Shown: positions 12,023 through 21,827 of the stretch, in pieces
Numbering within the stretch: the stretch's first letter is position 1
Layout of the letters: the number at the start of each line of letters is the position of its first letter
Origin: Afipia sp. P52-10
GTDB lineage: Bacteria; Pseudomonadota; Alphaproteobacteria; Rhizobiales; Xanthobacteraceae
Direction of reading: 5' to 3'
Assembly (NCBI RefSeq): GCF_000516555.1
Contig: NZ_AZSJ01000007.1
Span: forward strand, 826,777 to 890,776
Length of the DNA stretch: 64,000 nucleotides
Position numbers and translations under genes: made by a program
The notes under the pieces: generated by a model
The model's database searches: none
What the model was told of the DNA's origin: nothing
Seen by the model: only the letters and a program-made list of their open reading frames with translations

Positions 12023-13122
12023 CACGCCCGCTCGTAGATTGTCAGTGTGTCACGTCCCAGCGTCTCGCTAGCACGAACCCGGTAGCGCGGCGACTGCGTC
12101 ACCGCCGCCAGCGGCAGGCGATCCAGCGGAGCGATCCCATCAGCTCCGATCGTCACCGGGCTCCGGTACAGCCAGATCTCGTCCGCGAGATCGCGCTGAA
12201 CGAACGACGCCGCAACCCGCGCTCCGCCTTCGACCATCAAACGCGAGATACCGCGCCGGCCCAATTCCTGCAGCACCGCGTTCAGATCGACGCCCTGCTC
12301 GGTTTCAGCCACACGAATGATCTCGGCGCCCTCCGCCGCCAGCACCGTTGCGTTCGACGGCTCGCCGCCGCTGCCGGCGAAAATCCACAGCGGATGCTTG
12401 CGGGCCGTGCGCGCGAGATAGCCATCACGCGGCAGCCGCAGATGACGGTCGAGGATGACGCGGACCGGCGAACGCGGCTCCATCCCCGGCAGACGGCAGT
12501 TCAATTGCGGATCGTCCGCGAGCGCCGTGCCGACGCCGATCAGAATCGCATCGCTCTGCGCGCGGAACATGTGTACGCGGTTGCGCACCTCTTCGCCGGT
12601 GATCGCCACCGGACGCCGACCAGCCGCGCCGATCTTCTCGTCGGACGAAAGGGCAAGCTTAAGGGTGACGTAGGGCCGCCCCTCGGTGATGCGGCGGATG
12701 TGGCCGGCGTGATCGTGACGCGCCTCCTCCGCGCAGACCCCGACATCCAGCGCAACGCCGGCGGCGCGGATCCGTTCGTGGCCGCGCCCGCCCACATCCG
12801 GATTCGGGTCCTCGATGGCGCTGACCACCCGGGCAACACCGGCGGCAACGATCGCGTCCGCACAAGGCGGTGTCTTCCCATAATGCGAGCATGGCTCCAG
12901 CGTGACGTAAAGCGTCGCCCCCCGCGCCTGCGCGCCGGCCTGCGCCAGCGCCTGGGTTTCCGCATGCGGCCGGCCACCGTCGTGGGTCCAGGCCCGCCCC
13001 AGCACCACGCCGTCCTTGACGACCACCGAACCAACCGACGGATTAGGCCAGGTCCGGCCCAGACCGCGCCGGCCCAGCGCCAGGGCCAGTTGCATGAAAC
13101 GATGATCGTCGGATTCAGACAC
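12022..13122 (-). CDS. ribD: Bifunctional riboflavin deaminase/reductase
   Basis: A 366-residue fusion of a zinc-dependent pyrimidine deaminase (N-terminal ~145 residues) and an NADPH-dependent reductase. The deaminase site is PHAETQALAQAG followed by the zinc motif TLEPCSHYGKTPPCADAIV. The reductase part includes ILIGVGTALADDPQLNCRLP and the C-terminal LMVEGGARVAASFVQRDL. The GTG start (MSESDDHRFMQ) gives the normal length. It is the first rib gene downstream of nrdR, 252 bp away. Confidence 0.96.
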   Translation of the reverse strand: MSESDDHRFMQLALALGRRGLGRTWPNPSVGSVVVKDGVVLGRAWTHDGGRPHAETQALAQAGAQARGATLYVTLEPCSHYGKTPPCADAIVAAGVARVVSAIEDPNPDVGGRGHERIRAAGVALDVGVCAEEARHDHAGHIRRITEGRPYVTLKLALSSDEKIGAAGRRPVAITGEEVRNRVHMFRAQSDAILIGVGTALADDPQLNCRLPGMEPRSPVRVILDRHLRLPRDGYLARTARKHPLWIFAGSGGEPSNATVLAAEGAEIIRVAETEQGVDLNAVLQELGRRGISRLMVEGGARVAASFVQRDLADEIWLYRSPVTIGADGIAPLDRLPLAAVTQSPRYRVRASETLGRDTLTIYERA

Positions 13123-13217
13123 AGCGTGACTTTACAGAGGTTTACGAAGGAAGGATTAGACGTTCTCTTAGCGCCTGCAACGGCCAACGTCCCGCATGAA
13201 AATGGGGAGTAGCCATT

Positions 13218-13254
13218 CCGGATCAAGCATCGCGCCGCCGGATCAAGCATCGCG
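13218..13254. repeat. Short tandem direct repeat between ribD and nrdR
   Basis: A 17-bp unit (CCGGATCAAGCATCGCG) occurs twice with a 20-bp period (13218-13234 and 13238-13254) in the 252-bp nrdR-ribD gap. It resembles half of the dispersed palindrome found at 13901 (GGATCATGCTC-like), so it may be decayed repeat material. No function can be assigned. Confidence 0.6.
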
Positions 13255-13374
13255 GCCCGACGCCGTTATGGCTTTCGTGTTCACTAAGACCGCCAACCAG
13301 CTCTGATGGTTTCACCGACAGATCTCCGGCGGTTTCCACCGCCAATCCATATGGCCAGCCAGTGGCGTCCGGGA

Positions 13375-13857
13375 TTATTTGCGGAGCGGAATTGGCCCGT
13401 CCTCGTCCTCGCTCGACAGCTCGCCAAGTACCGCCTTGAAGTCGTTCGCCTCGCGGAAATTGCGATAGACCGAAGCGAAGCGCACATAGGCGACGTCGTC
13501 GAGCTGGCGCAAATGCTCCATCACGATCTCGCCGATCGCCTCCGAGGAGATTTCCGATTCGCCGCCGCTCTCCAGCTCGCGCACGACCGAGGACACCATT
13601 TTCTCGACCAGCTCAGGATCGACCGGCCGCTTGCGCAGCGAAATCTGCACCGAGCGCATCAGCTTGTCGCGGTCGAACGGCACCCGCCGGCCATTGCGCT
13701 TGATCACCGTCAGATCGCGGAGCTGAACCCGCTCGAACGTCGTGAAGCGGAAATTGCACGTCACACAAACGCGACGGCGCCGGATGACGGCTGAATCCTC
13801 AGCCGGACGCGAGTCCTTAACCTGGGTGTCGAGACTTGAGCAATTCGGACAGCGCAT
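13375..13857 (-). CDS. nrdR: Transcriptional repressor NrdR
   Basis: A 160-residue regulator of ribonucleotide reductase genes. The N-terminal zinc ribbon has Cys3, Cys6, Cys31 and Cys34 (MRCPNCSS ... VCVTCNFRF), followed by the ATP-cone domain ([20 protein letters not shown]), which senses ATP/dATP. Length matches the family. It sits 133 bp downstream of glyA on the same strand, the conserved alphaproteobacterial order; a dispersed palindrome lies in the gap. Confidence 0.97.
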   Translation of the reverse strand: MRCPNCSSLDTQVKDSRPAEDSAVIRRRRVCVTCNFRFTTFERVQLRDLTVIKRNGRRVPFDRDKLMRSVQISLRKRPVDPELVEKMVSSVVRELESGGESEISSEAIGEIVMEHLRQLDDVAYVRFASVYRNFREANDFKAVLGELSSEDEDGPIPLRK

Positions 13858-13900
13858 AACGTGCTTTGACGATTGATTCCCCGGATATCAGATAAGCTTA

Positions 13901-13944
13901 GAGCATGATCCGGAACAGGGGGAACCCGTTTGCGGATCATGCTC
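13901..13944. repeat. Dispersed palindromic repeat, copy 1
   Basis: A perfect 12-bp inverted repeat, GAGCATGATCCG ... CGGATCATGCTC, separated by 20 nt, lies between glyA and nrdR. The GAGCATGATCC core recurs at 20377 and, degenerate, near 40640. I recall this palindrome as widespread in Bradyrhizobium-like genomes. In RNA it would form a stable hairpin, so it could modulate glyA-nrdR read-through or mRNA stability. Confidence 0.8.
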
Positions 13945-13990
13945 CACGAAAACATTTGCGGCACGGAAATAAGTCCGCAAACCCAAACTC

Positions 13991-15298
13991 TTAGCCGTAG
14001 ATCGGGAAGCGATCCGTCAGCTCCTTCACCCGCTGCTTGATCGCGGCTTCGACCAGCGGCGCCTTGCCGTCCTGCGATTGGGCCACCGCGCTGAGCACCT
14101 CGGCCATCATCTCGCCGACCTGCTTGAACTCGGCGACGCCGAAGCCCCGCGTGGTGGCCGCCGGCGTGCCGACGCGGATGCCGGAGGTGACCATCGGTTT
14201 CTCGGTGTCAAACGGAATGCCGTTCTTGTTGACCGTGAGCCCCGCCCGGCCAAGCGCCTTCTCCGACACGTTGCCCTTCAGCCCCTTCGGCCGCAGGTCA
14301 ACCAGCATGAGATGGTTGTCGGTTCCGCCGGAGACGATCTCGAAGCCATTGGCCCGCAGCGTCTCGGCAAGCGCCTTCGCGTTCTCGACGACGTTCTTGG
14401 CATAGACCTTGAAATCGGGACGCAAAGCCTCTGCAAATGCCACGGCTTTTGCCGCAATCACATGCATCAGCGGACCGCCCTGCAGTCCCGGGAAAACGGC
14501 CGAGTTGATCTTCTTGGCGATGGCTTCGTCGTTGCAAAGGATCAGGCCGCCGCGCGGGCCGCGCAGCGACTTGTGCGTGGTGGTGGTGGTGACGTGCGCG
14601 TGCGGGATTGGCGAGGGGTGCACACCACCTGCGACGAGGCCGGCGAAGTGCGCCATATCGACCATGAAGTAGGCACCCACGCTGTCGGCAATCTCGCGGA
14701 AACGCTTGAAGTCCCAGAAGCGCGAGTATGCCGAACCACCGGCGATGATCAGCTTCGGCTTCACCTCCTGAACGCGGCGCTCGACCTCGTCCATGTCGAT
14801 AGTGTGGGTTTGCTTGTTGACCGTGTAATGCTGAGCCTTAAACCACTTGCCGGACACGTTCACCGGAGCGCCATGGGTCAGGTGACCGCCGGCCGCGAGA
14901 TCGAGACCCATGAAGGTGTCGCCCGGCTGCAGCAGCGCCAGGAACACGGCCTGGTTCATCTGGCTGCCCGAGTTCGGCTGCACGTTCGCGAAATTGGCCC
15001 CGAACAGCTTCTTGGCCCGCTCGATCGCCAGCGTCTCGGCGATGTCGACGAATTCGCATCCGCCGTAGTAGCGGGCGCCCGGATAGCCCTCCGCATACTT
15101 GTTGGTCATGATCGAGCCCTGCGCCTCAAGCACGGCGCGGCTGACGATATTTTCCGATGCAATCAGCTCGATTTCATGCTGCTGGCGGCCAAGCTCGTTC
15201 TTGATCGCCTCGGCGATATCGGGATCTGCCTCGGCAAGCGAAGCCGAGAAGAAGCTGCTTTGCGCGGATGCGTTGGCGGACTTGGCGTAGGAGGTCAT
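13991..15298 (-). CDS. glyA: Serine hydroxymethyltransferase
   Basis: A 435-residue PLP enzyme that interconverts serine and glycine with tetrahydrofolate and supplies one-carbon units. The PLP-lysine motif is [18 protein letters not shown]; other signatures are [20 protein letters not shown] and [20 protein letters not shown]. The ATG at 15298 ([11 protein letters not shown]) is preferred over a GTG 36 bp upstream because it gives the usual length and has GGAG upstream. It is the first gene of the glyA-nrdR-rib block. Confidence 0.97.
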   Translation of the reverse strand: MTSYAKSANASAQSSFFSASLAEADPDIAEAIKNELGRQQHEIELIASENIVSRAVLEAQGSIMTNKYAEGYPGARYYGGCEFVDIAETLAIERAKKLFGANFANVQPNSGSQMNQAVFLALLQPGDTFMGLDLAAGGHLTHGAPVNVSGKWFKAQHYTVNKQTHTIDMDEVERRVQEVKPKLIIAGGSAYSRFWDFKRFREIADSVGAYFMVDMAHFAGLVAGGVHPSPIPHAHVTTTTTHKSLRGPRGGLILCNDEAIAKKINSAVFPGLQGGPLMHVIAAKAVAFAEALRPDFKVYAKNVVENAKALAETLRANGFEIVSGGTDNHLMLVDLRPKGLKGNVSEKALGRAGLTVNKNGIPFDTEKPMVTSGIRVGTPAATTRGFGVAEFKQVGEMMAEVLSAVAQSQDGKAPLVEAAIKQRVKELTDRFPIYG

Positions 15299-15705
15299 CG
15301 TCGGAAATATCTCCACCGCCGCGGCCGGTTGCACGACCTGCGGGCGGTACGGGTTGGCGTTCGAGACGGCGCGCGATCGTTAGCATATTGGGCCAAAACG
15401 GCCAAATCCTAGTGCTCTGCCGCCCAACTTATCCAATATCTTGACGGGTGGGCTCGTTCCACCGCTCTGCTGCGGATTTAACCATCCCGGCTGCGGCTTT
15501 CCAGCGGAGACCGCGTTCCCCGGCCAACTTGTGCTCCGCTCCGCTGACCTTTTTGGCCAGTTCCTGGCACCCACATGAAAAACGCACCGGCCGCGGGAGG
15601 CGACCGGTGCGCGAGGTTTCAGGAGGTTGTCGTTTTAATTCTTATTCTTGGTGAGGCCGCCGATCTTGCGCCGGCTTGCTGCCCGGATTTCGGGAGGTGA
15701 TCCGC
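15299..15705. other. Non-coding region between ldtR and glyA
   Basis: About 400 bp without a credible gene. It should hold the glyA promoter (near 15300-15420) and contains the ldtR terminator at 15578-15611. No riboswitch could be recognised by eye upstream of glyA. Confidence 0.5.
15578..15611 (-). terminator. Intrinsic terminator downstream of ldtR
   Basis: On the minus strand, an 8-bp stem CGCACCGG/CCGGTGCG with a GC-rich loop is followed by TTTTT. It lies ~95 bp after the ldtR stop. Confidence 0.75.
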
Positions 15706-16221
15706 TCAGAGACGGTAGAGGATCTGGTCGGTCCAGAAGCGCTCGAGGCGATGCAGCGACTTGTTCAGCGTGGCGAACTCCTCGTTCGAGATGCCACCGA
15801 CCTGCTCGACCGTCTTGACGTGCTTGTCGTACAGCGCCTCGACGATGTGACGCACTTCCTGACCCTTTGCAGTCAGGCGGATGCGAACCGAGCGACGATC
15901 GACGCGCGAACGCTGGTGATCGAGGAAACCCATCTCGACGAGCTTCTTCAAGTTGTAAGAGACGTTGGAGCCGAGATAGTAGCCGCGCGTACGCAGCTCG
16001 CCTGCGGTCAGCTCCTTATCGCCGATGTTGTAGAGCAACAGCGCCTGCACTGAATTGATGTCGGAACGACCGCGCCGGTCGAACTCGTCCTTGATCACGT
16101 CCAGCAGGCGGCGGTGCAGCCGCTCGACCAGCGTCAAAGCTTCGAGATAGAGAGGCTGCACCTGCGCCTTGCGCTGATCGCGCTCGGCGGCATCCGCCGC
16201 CGTGGCTACGGCTTTCATCAT
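15706..16221 (-). CDS. ldtR: MarR-family regulator, LdtR-like
   Basis: A 171-residue winged-helix regulator. The DNA-binding region spans about residues 55-130: VQALLLYNIGDKELTAGELR, YYLGSNVSYNLKKLVEMGFL and the wing HQRSRVDRRSVRIRLTAKGQ. The sequence type resembles the LdtR regulators of Rhizobiales, described in Liberibacter as controlling an L,D-transpeptidase and stress tolerance; that assignment comes from memory, while MarR family membership is firm. A 360-bp AT-rich upstream region suggests autonomous regulation. Tandem ATGs (MMK) leave a one-codon ambiguity. Confidence 0.85.
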   Translation of the reverse strand: MMKAVATAADAAERDQRKAQVQPLYLEALTLVERLHRRLLDVIKDEFDRRGRSDINSVQALLLYNIGDKELTAGELRTRGYYLGSNVSYNLKKLVEMGFLDHQRSRVDRRSVRIRLTAKGQEVRHIVEALYDKHVKTVEQVGGISNEEFATLNKSLHRLERFWTDQILYRL

Positions 16222-16581
16222 GACACTTCCCCTGTTGTCGTTTTATCGACTTATTCGACGAAACTTGTGTCCCGTCTGATAGGGGCAACTTAAGCCGGGC
16301 GTTTGAACATCCGCTTAAACAACAGCATAAAGAGAAAATGAATTTGAAACAGTGAATCGATGATTACCCGCGTAAAATAAGGGCTTCTTGTAATCATCCG
16401 TTGACGAAACGGGGGCGATGTTCACGCTTCGTCTGATGCTCTGTCGCATTCCAGAACAGAGCCCTTCAAATTGGAAATATTCGGGTAAGGCCTGTGGTCG
16501 GAGCCGTTCAGAGATGGATAACCAAGGCTTCGACGCTTTTAGAAAAAATATCGGCAAACACGAACGACAGCATTCCGCCGT
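16222..16581. other. AT-rich non-coding region upstream of ldtR
   Basis: About 360 bp between ldtR and the DUF6163 gene, visibly more AT-rich than its surroundings, without a convincing gene. It should carry the ldtR promoter. It contains a perfect 9-bp inverted repeat, GATGATTAC (16359-16367) and GTAATCATC (16390-16398), with a 22-nt loop. Nearer the gene, the stretch around 16234-16262 has repeated TCGA/CGAC motifs that could be an autoregulatory site. Confidence 0.4.
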
Positions 16582-17049
16582 TTACGGCGGACGCTCCATC
16601 GCGGCCATCCACGCAAGGCCGAGATACATGCCGAGCAGCACGAGCTCGATGATAACGACGACGAAGTTGCCGCCATAGATCAGAGGAAACATCAGCTCTA
16701 TCACCGCCATCGACACGATCGATGTCAGCCACACCACCGCGCCCCACGGCGTTGCGAGCCAGAGCCCCACGGCGGCGACGAGATCGAGAACGGCGAAGTA
16801 CACGGTGGCGCTTTGCCAGGCGACCGGCTGGTTAAGGAAGGCATCCTGCTCGCCGCCGATGAAGCCAGTCACCTGCCCCCAATGATAGAGTCCCTTGAGC
16901 ATGGCGACACCCGCCATCACACGCAGGTACAGAACGAGCCGGCGGGTCCAGTTCCCGCCTTCGGATGTCACCGCCTGGGAGTTGATCGGTGCAACTGATC
17001 CCGACAGCATCTCCCGCGAAATCTGTTCCTGGGCAGACTGATCCGTCAT
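16582..17049 (-). CDS. DUF6163 membrane protein
   Basis: A 155-residue protein with a ~35-residue polar N-terminus and four hydrophobic helices (about residues 36-55, 78-96, 98-118 and 122-147), matching the alphaproteobacterial DUF6163 family. Conserved-looking features are LRVMAGVAMLKGLYHWGQVT and the short C-terminal WMAAMERPP. Function is unknown. It lies upstream of ldtR on the same strand and divergent from hemB, the order I associate with Bradyrhizobium-like genomes. Confidence 0.8.
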   Translation of the reverse strand: MTDQSAQEQISREMLSGSVAPINSQAVTSEGGNWTRRLVLYLRVMAGVAMLKGLYHWGQVTGFIGGEQDAFLNQPVAWQSATVYFAVLDLVAAVGLWLATPWGAVVWLTSIVSMAVIELMFPLIYGGNFVVVIIELVLLGMYLGLAWMAAMERPP

Positions 17050-17272
17050 CGCTCCTCGTGTCCTGATCGGCCCGTTCGTCGTCGCGTGGTTGGCGCGCCG
17101 CGGTCAGATGCAGAGGCGCGCATTTGCGGATTCGCGAAGCCGCCCCATGCATCACGTCGGTAGGGACAAATCATGATGGCGGCAAGGCCGAAATTCGCAC
17201 CGCGCCAGGCTCCCTGCCCGTGACGTGCCCCGCTCGGGGTGATACATCGGACACTTTCGCAGGAGATTTTCG

Positions 17273-18340
17273 ATGGCAATCAAATTCGGGCGGCCGATCG
17301 AGATGCGCGACGACGTTTCGCGCGCAACGCCCGCCACTGCAGCCACCGCACTCGATCTGCCGGTCCGCATGCGGCGGAACCGGAAGGCGGAATGGGCCCG
17401 CCGGATGGTTCGCGAGCATGTCCTGACGACGAACGATCTGATCTGGCCGCTGTTCATCGTCGATGGCGAGAATAAGCGTGTGCCGATTCCGTCGATGCCT
17501 GGCGTCGAACGCCTGTCCGTGGATCAGGTGGTGCGCGCAGCCGAGCGCGCGGTGCGCTTGAGCATTCCATGTATCGCGCTGTTTCCCTATACCGATCCCT
17601 CCTTGCGTGACGAAACCGGTAGCGAGGCACTGAACGATAACAATCTTGTGTGTCGCGCCATTCGCGCGGTGAAGAAGGAATTCCCCGACATCGGCGTGCT
17701 GTGCGACGCAGCCCTCGATCCCTATACGAGCCACGGCCACGACGGCCTGGTGCGCGACGGCATCATCCTCAACGACGAGACCGTCGCGCTCCTGGTCGAG
17801 CAGTCGTTGCTACAGGCCCATGCCGGGTGTGACATCATTGCGCCCTCCGACATGATGGATGGGCGCATCGGCGCGATCCGCACCGCCCTCGACGACGACG
17901 AACTGACCGACGTGCAGATCATGTCGTATGCGGCGAAATATGCGTCGTCGTTCTATGGCCCATTCCGCGATGCCGTCGGCTCGTCGAAGACGCTGGTCGG
18001 CGACAAGCGGACCTATCAGATGGATCCGGCGAACACCGACGAGGCGCTACGTGAGGTCGAACTCGACATCGCCGAGGGCGCCGACATGGTGATGGTGAAG
18101 CCGGGCATGCCCTATCTCGACGTGCTCAAGCGCGTGAAGGATACGTTCGGCCTTCCAACCTTCGCGTATCAGGTCTCCGGCGAGTACGCGATGATTATGG
18201 CGGCGGCGGCCAATGGCTGGATCGACGGCGAGCGGGCGATGTTCGAAAGCCTCACCAGCTTCAAGCGCGCAGGCGCGGACGGCGTTCTCACCTACTTCGC
18301 ACCAGATGTCGCCGAGAGGCTGCGCGCTCAGCCGGTATAA
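17273..18340 (+). CDS. hemB: Delta-aminolevulinic acid dehydratase (porphobilinogen synthase)
   Basis: A 355-residue cytosolic enzyme that condenses two 5-aminolevulinates to porphobilinogen in heme synthesis. The Schiff-base lysines appear as Lys222 (SYAAKYASSFYGPFRDA) and Lys276 (MVMVKPGMPYLDVL). The metal-site stretch is LCDAALDPYTSHGHDGL (residues 143-159), with Asp/Ala in place of the zinc-site cysteines. This is the Mg-dependent type known from Bradyrhizobium japonicum. The ATG has a GGAG upstream. The N-terminus has a ~30-residue leader before the conserved core. Confidence 0.97.
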   Translation: MAIKFGRPIEMRDDVSRATPATAATALDLPVRMRRNRKAEWARRMVREHVLTTNDLIWPLFIVDGENKRVPIPSMPGVERLSVDQVVRAAERAVRLSIPCIALFPYTDPSLRDETGSEALNDNNLVCRAIRAVKKEFPDIGVLCDAALDPYTSHGHDGLVRDGIILNDETVALLVEQSLLQAHAGCDIIAPSDMMDGRIGAIRTALDDDELTDVQIMSYAAKYASSFYGPFRDAVGSSKTLVGDKRTYQMDPANTDEALREVELDIAEGADMVMVKPGMPYLDVLKRVKDTFGLPTFAYQVSGEYAMIMAAAANGWIDGERAMFESLTSFKRAGADGVLTYFAPDVAERLRAQPV

Positions 18341-18592
18341 GCGAGTCGGCAACAGCAACGCGGGACGTCCATGGACGGTGATCGGCAGTGGACACGCGAT
18401 CCCCGTGGACGAGGCCATGTTCCGCCGGCCGGCGCCTGCCGCCAGTTCCCCCGCCTGTCAGATACGCGGCCAGTGTTGCCGTTTCGCACTAGGCACATGT
18501 GGATTGATGGGTACGCTCTTCGCAGACATTCGGCGTCGTGATCGATGCCAGCGGGCGCAACGGCCTTTTCGCTTGTGCATGTCATCGGATCG

Positions 18593-18674
18593 TTCATCGG
18601 CGGTGATGGGGGTCACCCCGATGAATGTTGGGGGCGGATTGAAGGGCCTGGCGGGAAAGCCAGGCCCTTTTTTC
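18593..18674 (+). ncRNA. Candidate small RNA: two hairpins ending in an intrinsic terminator
   Basis: Two compact hairpins follow each other ~250 bp downstream of hemB. The first pairs TTCATCGG with CCGATGAA and GGTGA with TCACC (13 bp, one bulged C, loop TGGGGG). The second is an 11-bp stem AAGGGCCTGGC/GCCAGGCCCTT followed by six T. Such a pair is typical of a trans-acting sRNA 3' end, but it may equally be a processed hemB 3' UTR. No clear promoter was found upstream (only a weak CTTGTG at 18572). Confidence 0.45.
18642..18674 (+). terminator. Strong intrinsic terminator
   Basis: An 11-bp perfect stem AAGGGCCTGGC/GCCAGGCCCTT with a 6-nt loop and a run of six T. It ends the hemB transcript or the candidate sRNA. 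Confidence 0.92.
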
Positions 18675-18857
18675 ATGATAGCGAGCCTTCCTCGTGTCCC
18701 GATTCATGGATTTAATTTCATCGAAACGCGGTGCTGCTGGGTTCCCAAACGTCGGCTAGGCTCTTGCGCGCGGAAGCGATCGTAGCCATGTCCTGCCCGC
18801 TCAGGGCATGAGCCCGCGGCATTGTTAGCAATCAAACCGTGCTCAACAGAGGACGTC

Positions 18858-19391
18858 ATGTCTCAGACCTCCGGCAACACCTGGCGCAACGACGGTGGCA
18901 TCCGCCCGCATGCCTTCGACCCGGCGACCCAACCGGAGCTGTTTCGCGGCGTGCTGACCCGCCGATTTTTCGCGTTTCTGATCGACCTCGTCATCCTGTC
19001 GATCCCAATCATCCTCGGGGTGATCTTCATCGCCCTGTTCGGGATCGTGACGCTTGGCCTCGGATGGATGCTGTTCTGGCTGGTATCGCCGCTCTCCGTC
19101 GTCTGGGCCCTGCTGTACTATGGCTTCTCGTTGGGCGGCCCGCATTCGGCGACCGTCGGCATGCGGATCATGGATTTGCAGCTTCGCACCTGGTACGGCG
19201 AACCGGGTTATTTCGTGCTGGGCGCAGCGCACGCGGTGCTCTACTGGATCTCGGTCTCGATCCTGACCCCGTTCGTGCTGCTGGTCGGCCTGATCTCCAG
19301 CCGCAAGCAGTTGCTGCACGACATGGTTCTGGGAACCGTGATCATCAACGTATCCGCACTGCCCTATTCGCGTCCGGACCGCCCGACCTGA
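18858..19391 (+). CDS. RDD-family membrane protein
   Basis: A 177-residue integral membrane protein of the RDD family. The Arg-Asp pair of the first helix is visible in LTRRFFAFLIDLVILSIPII, followed by a second long hydrophobic stretch (FGIVTLGLGWMLFWLVSPL) and further segments (GYFVLGAAHAVLYWISVSIL). The C-terminal RKQLLHDMVLGTVIIN is also typical. The ATG at 18858 has AGAGGA 5 nt upstream. The family is functionally heterogeneous (some members are Na+/H+ exchange or assembly factors), so no substrate is proposed. Confidence 0.88.
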   Translation: MSQTSGNTWRNDGGIRPHAFDPATQPELFRGVLTRRFFAFLIDLVILSIPIILGVIFIALFGIVTLGLGWMLFWLVSPLSVVWALLYYGFSLGGPHSATVGMRIMDLQLRTWYGEPGYFVLGAAHAVLYWISVSILTPFVLLVGLISSRKQLLHDMVLGTVIINVSALPYSRPDRPT

Positions 19392-19567
19392 GACCAGCGG
19401 GCGTCACAACGAGCCGCCAGGGATTTCGCGCCAGCAGGCTGCGTTGCAGGACACCCGGGAGCAGCGGGGCGACGTCCTGCGGAAAGGCCTACCGCCGCTG
19501 AACCGCATTGACGGCGTCGTTTGCGGGCGCGATGCTGACACCACTGCTTCAAGACTCATGAGGGCCG

Positions 19568-20341
19568 GTGACCCACCATTCCCGCGACACACCGCAGTTC
19601 TACCTGACTGCGCCTTCGCCCTGCCCCTATCTTCCGGGCCGGAATGAGCGCAAAGTCTTTACGCATCTGGTCGGTGAAAAGGCCTCCGACCTCAACGACC
19701 TTCTCACGCATGGCGGCTTCCGCCGCAGCCAGTCGATCGCCTATCGGCCGGCATGCGACCAGTGCCGCGCCTGCGTATCGGTCCGCGTGATCGCCAACGA
19801 GTTCCGCCCCTCGCGCAACTTTCGCAAGATCATCACGCGCAACAGCGATCTCATCGGCGAATTGCGCACTGCAGCACCGACCTCGGAACAGTACTCGGTG
19901 TTTCGCGCCTATCTCGATGCCCGCCACCGGCATGGCGGTATGGCGGACATGACCGTGCTCGACTACGCCATGATGGTTGAAGACAGCCATGTGGAGACCC
20001 GGATCATCGAATACCGCAAGCGTGGCGTCGATTCCGCCGTAACCGGCCGCGGCGACGAATTGCTGGCCGTCGCCCTGACCGATGTGCTGAGCGATGGCCT
20101 GTCGATGGTGTATTCGTTCTTCGAACCCGGCGAGCAGCATCGCTCGCTCGGCACGTTCCTGATCCTCGATCATATCGCCCGCGCGCGCCGAATGGGGCTG
20201 CCTTACGTCTATCTCGGCTATTGGATCGATGGTTCGCGGAAGATGGACTACAAGGCGCGCTTCCTGCCGCAGCAGCGCCTGGCGCCAAGCGGCTGGCTGC
20301 GTGTCGACAAGGTTGGAGCGGCGGGCGAGCCGCAGGATTAG
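19568..20341 (+). CDS. bpt: Aspartate/glutamate leucyltransferase (Bpt)
   Basis: A 257-residue aminoacyl-tRNA-protein transferase of the Bpt/ATE1 type, which attaches Leu to N-terminal Asp/Glu to make N-degrons for ClpS-ClpAP. Visible motifs are the N-terminal [36 protein letters not shown] with its Cys pair, and [20 protein letters not shown]. Translation starts at GTG (19568). The gene converges on mntH, with a dispersed palindrome between them. Confidence 0.94.
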   Translation: MTHHSRDTPQFYLTAPSPCPYLPGRNERKVFTHLVGEKASDLNDLLTHGGFRRSQSIAYRPACDQCRACVSVRVIANEFRPSRNFRKIITRNSDLIGELRTAAPTSEQYSVFRAYLDARHRHGGMADMTVLDYAMMVEDSHVETRIIEYRKRGVDSAVTGRGDELLAVALTDVLSDGLSMVYSFFEPGEQHRSLGTFLILDHIARARRMGLPYVYLGYWIDGSRKMDYKARFLPQQRLAPSGWLRVDKVGAAGEPQD

Positions 20342-20376
20342 GGCTTCAAACGAAGCCGACCATACTGCTTTGCTTC

Positions 20377-20408
20377 GAGCATGATCCAATCCGAAATTTG
20401 GATCGCAC
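20377..20408. repeat. Dispersed palindromic repeat, copy 2
   Basis: A degenerate copy starts GAGCATGATCC and folds as GATCCAA/TTGGATC. It lies in the 73-bp gap between convergent bpt and mntH, where it may serve as a bidirectional transcription stop, although no long T run follows. Confidence 0.65.
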
Positions 20409-20414
20409 GCGGGA

Positions 20415-21800
20415 TCACGCGCCAATCACGAAATCGACCAGCAGCTTGACGTTCAGCGCCACGACGATCGCTGCGATCAGCGCCGCGATCACGGTCAGCC
20501 AACGCGGCGCGACGAACTCGCCCATCTTGGCCTTGCTGGCGGTGAACATCACCAGGGGGATGATCGCAAATGGCAACTGCAGGCTGAGCACCACCTGGCT
20601 GAAGATCAACAGCTGCGCCGTGCCCCTCTCGCCATAGAAGATCGTCACGGCCGCCGCCGGCACAATCGCAACCATGCGCGTCACCAGCCGCCGCAGCCAT
20701 GGCGCGAGGCGGATGTTGATGAAGCCCTCCATCACGATCTGCCCGGCAAGAGTCGCAGTGACGGTGGAGTTCAAGCCGCAGCAGAGCAGCGCGATGCCGA
20801 ATAACGTCGGCGCCAGGCTCGAGCCGATTACCGGCGCCAAGAACTCGTGCACCTGTTCGAGTTCGACGATGTCGGTGCGGCCCGCCTTGTGGAAGGTCGC
20901 CGCCGCCAGGATCAGGATCGACGCGTTGATGAGGAGCGCAAAGCACAGTGCGATGGTTGAATCGATGGTCGCGAGCTTGATCGCTTCGCGGCGCTCCGGA
21001 ACGCTGTCACCATAGCGCCGCGTCTGAACCAGCCCTGAATGCAGATACAGATTGTGCGGCATCACGGTGGCGCCGAGGATGCCGAGCGCGATGTACAGCA
21101 TTTCCGGATTGGAGACGATGCTGACGGTCGGTGCGAACCCGCGGATCACCTGCCCCCAATCCGGATCAGCCATCGCGATCTGGATGCCGAAGCAGGCGGT
21201 GATCACCATCAAGAGCGCCACCACGAACGCTTCGATCCAGCGGAAGCCCAGCGCCTGCAGGGCGAGGATCAGGAAAACGTCGAGTGCCGTCAGCACCACG
21301 CCGATTTCGAGCGGGATGCCAAACAATAGATTGAGACCGATGGCGGTGCCGATGATTTCCGCCAGGTCGGTTGCCGCGATTGCGATCTCAGCTAGCAGCC
21401 ATAGCGGCCACGACACGGCCCGCGGGAACGCGTCACGGCAGGCCTGCGCCAGATCCCGTCCCGAACCCACCCCAAGCCGGGCGCACAGCGCCTGCAGCAC
21501 GATCGCCATGATGTTGGAGACGAGCGCCACCGTCAGCAGCGTGTAGCCGAACTTGGAACCGCCCGCGAGCGAGGTCGCCCAGTTGCCCGGGTCCATATAG
21601 CCGACGGCCACCAGGTAGCCCGGCCCCAGGAAGGCCAGCAGCTTCCGCCACAGTGATCCCTGATTGGCCGTCCGGATCGAGGCGAACACGTTCGAGAGCG
21701 ATGGCTCGCCCCGTGGCGTACGCCAGCCACCGACGGCCGGCTGCGCTGCCGCGATGGTTCGGGCGGGCTCCGGCGGCGCACCTGGTTGGGAAATATCCAT
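20415..21800 (-). CDS. mntH: Nramp-family divalent metal transporter (MntH-like)
   Basis: A 461-residue proton-coupled Mn2+/Fe2+ importer of the inner membrane with about 11 transmembrane helices. The metal-site motifs are present: DPGN in [18 protein letters not shown] (helix 1) and MPH in [17 protein letters not shown] (helix 6). The first ~50 residues are cytosolic and proline/alanine-rich. A palindrome at 21828-21846 just upstream looks like a Mur/Fur-type operator, consistent with metal control. Confidence 0.94.
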   Translation of the reverse strand: MDISQPGAPPEPARTIAAAQPAVGGWRTPRGEPSLSNVFASIRTANQGSLWRKLLAFLGPGYLVAVGYMDPGNWATSLAGGSKFGYTLLTVALVSNIMAIVLQALCARLGVGSGRDLAQACRDAFPRAVSWPLWLLAEIAIAATDLAEIIGTAIGLNLLFGIPLEIGVVLTALDVFLILALQALGFRWIEAFVVALLMVITACFGIQIAMADPDWGQVIRGFAPTVSIVSNPEMLYIALGILGATVMPHNLYLHSGLVQTRRYGDSVPERREAIKLATIDSTIALCFALLINASILILAAATFHKAGRTDIVELEQVHEFLAPVIGSSLAPTLFGIALLCCGLNSTVTATLAGQIVMEGFINIRLAPWLRRLVTRMVAIVPAAAVTIFYGERGTAQLLIFSQVVLSLQLPFAIIPLVMFTASKAKMGEFVAPRWLTVIAALIAAIVVALNVKLLVDFVIGA

Positions 21801-21827
21801 CCTCCGTTAAGAGCACAGTTTCGATTT

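Larger units (their letters stand above)
18341..18857. other. Long hemB-RDD intergenic region
   Basis: About 515 bp with no protein-like reading frame that I trust. It contains the tandem hairpins at 18593-18674 described separately and, close to 18858, the promoter and AGAGGA ribosome site of the RDD gene. Confidence 0.5.

Noticed and set aside
13123-13374. FMN riboswitch in front of ribD
   Set aside because: No conserved FMN-element segments were recognised in the gap; only a short tandem repeat is seen.
14078-15412. A 444-codon open frame opposite glyA
   Set aside because: It is the complement of a clear serine hydroxymethyltransferase gene.
15335-15577. Glycine riboswitch in front of glyA
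   Set aside because: No tandem aptamer cores or expansion platform could be found by eye.
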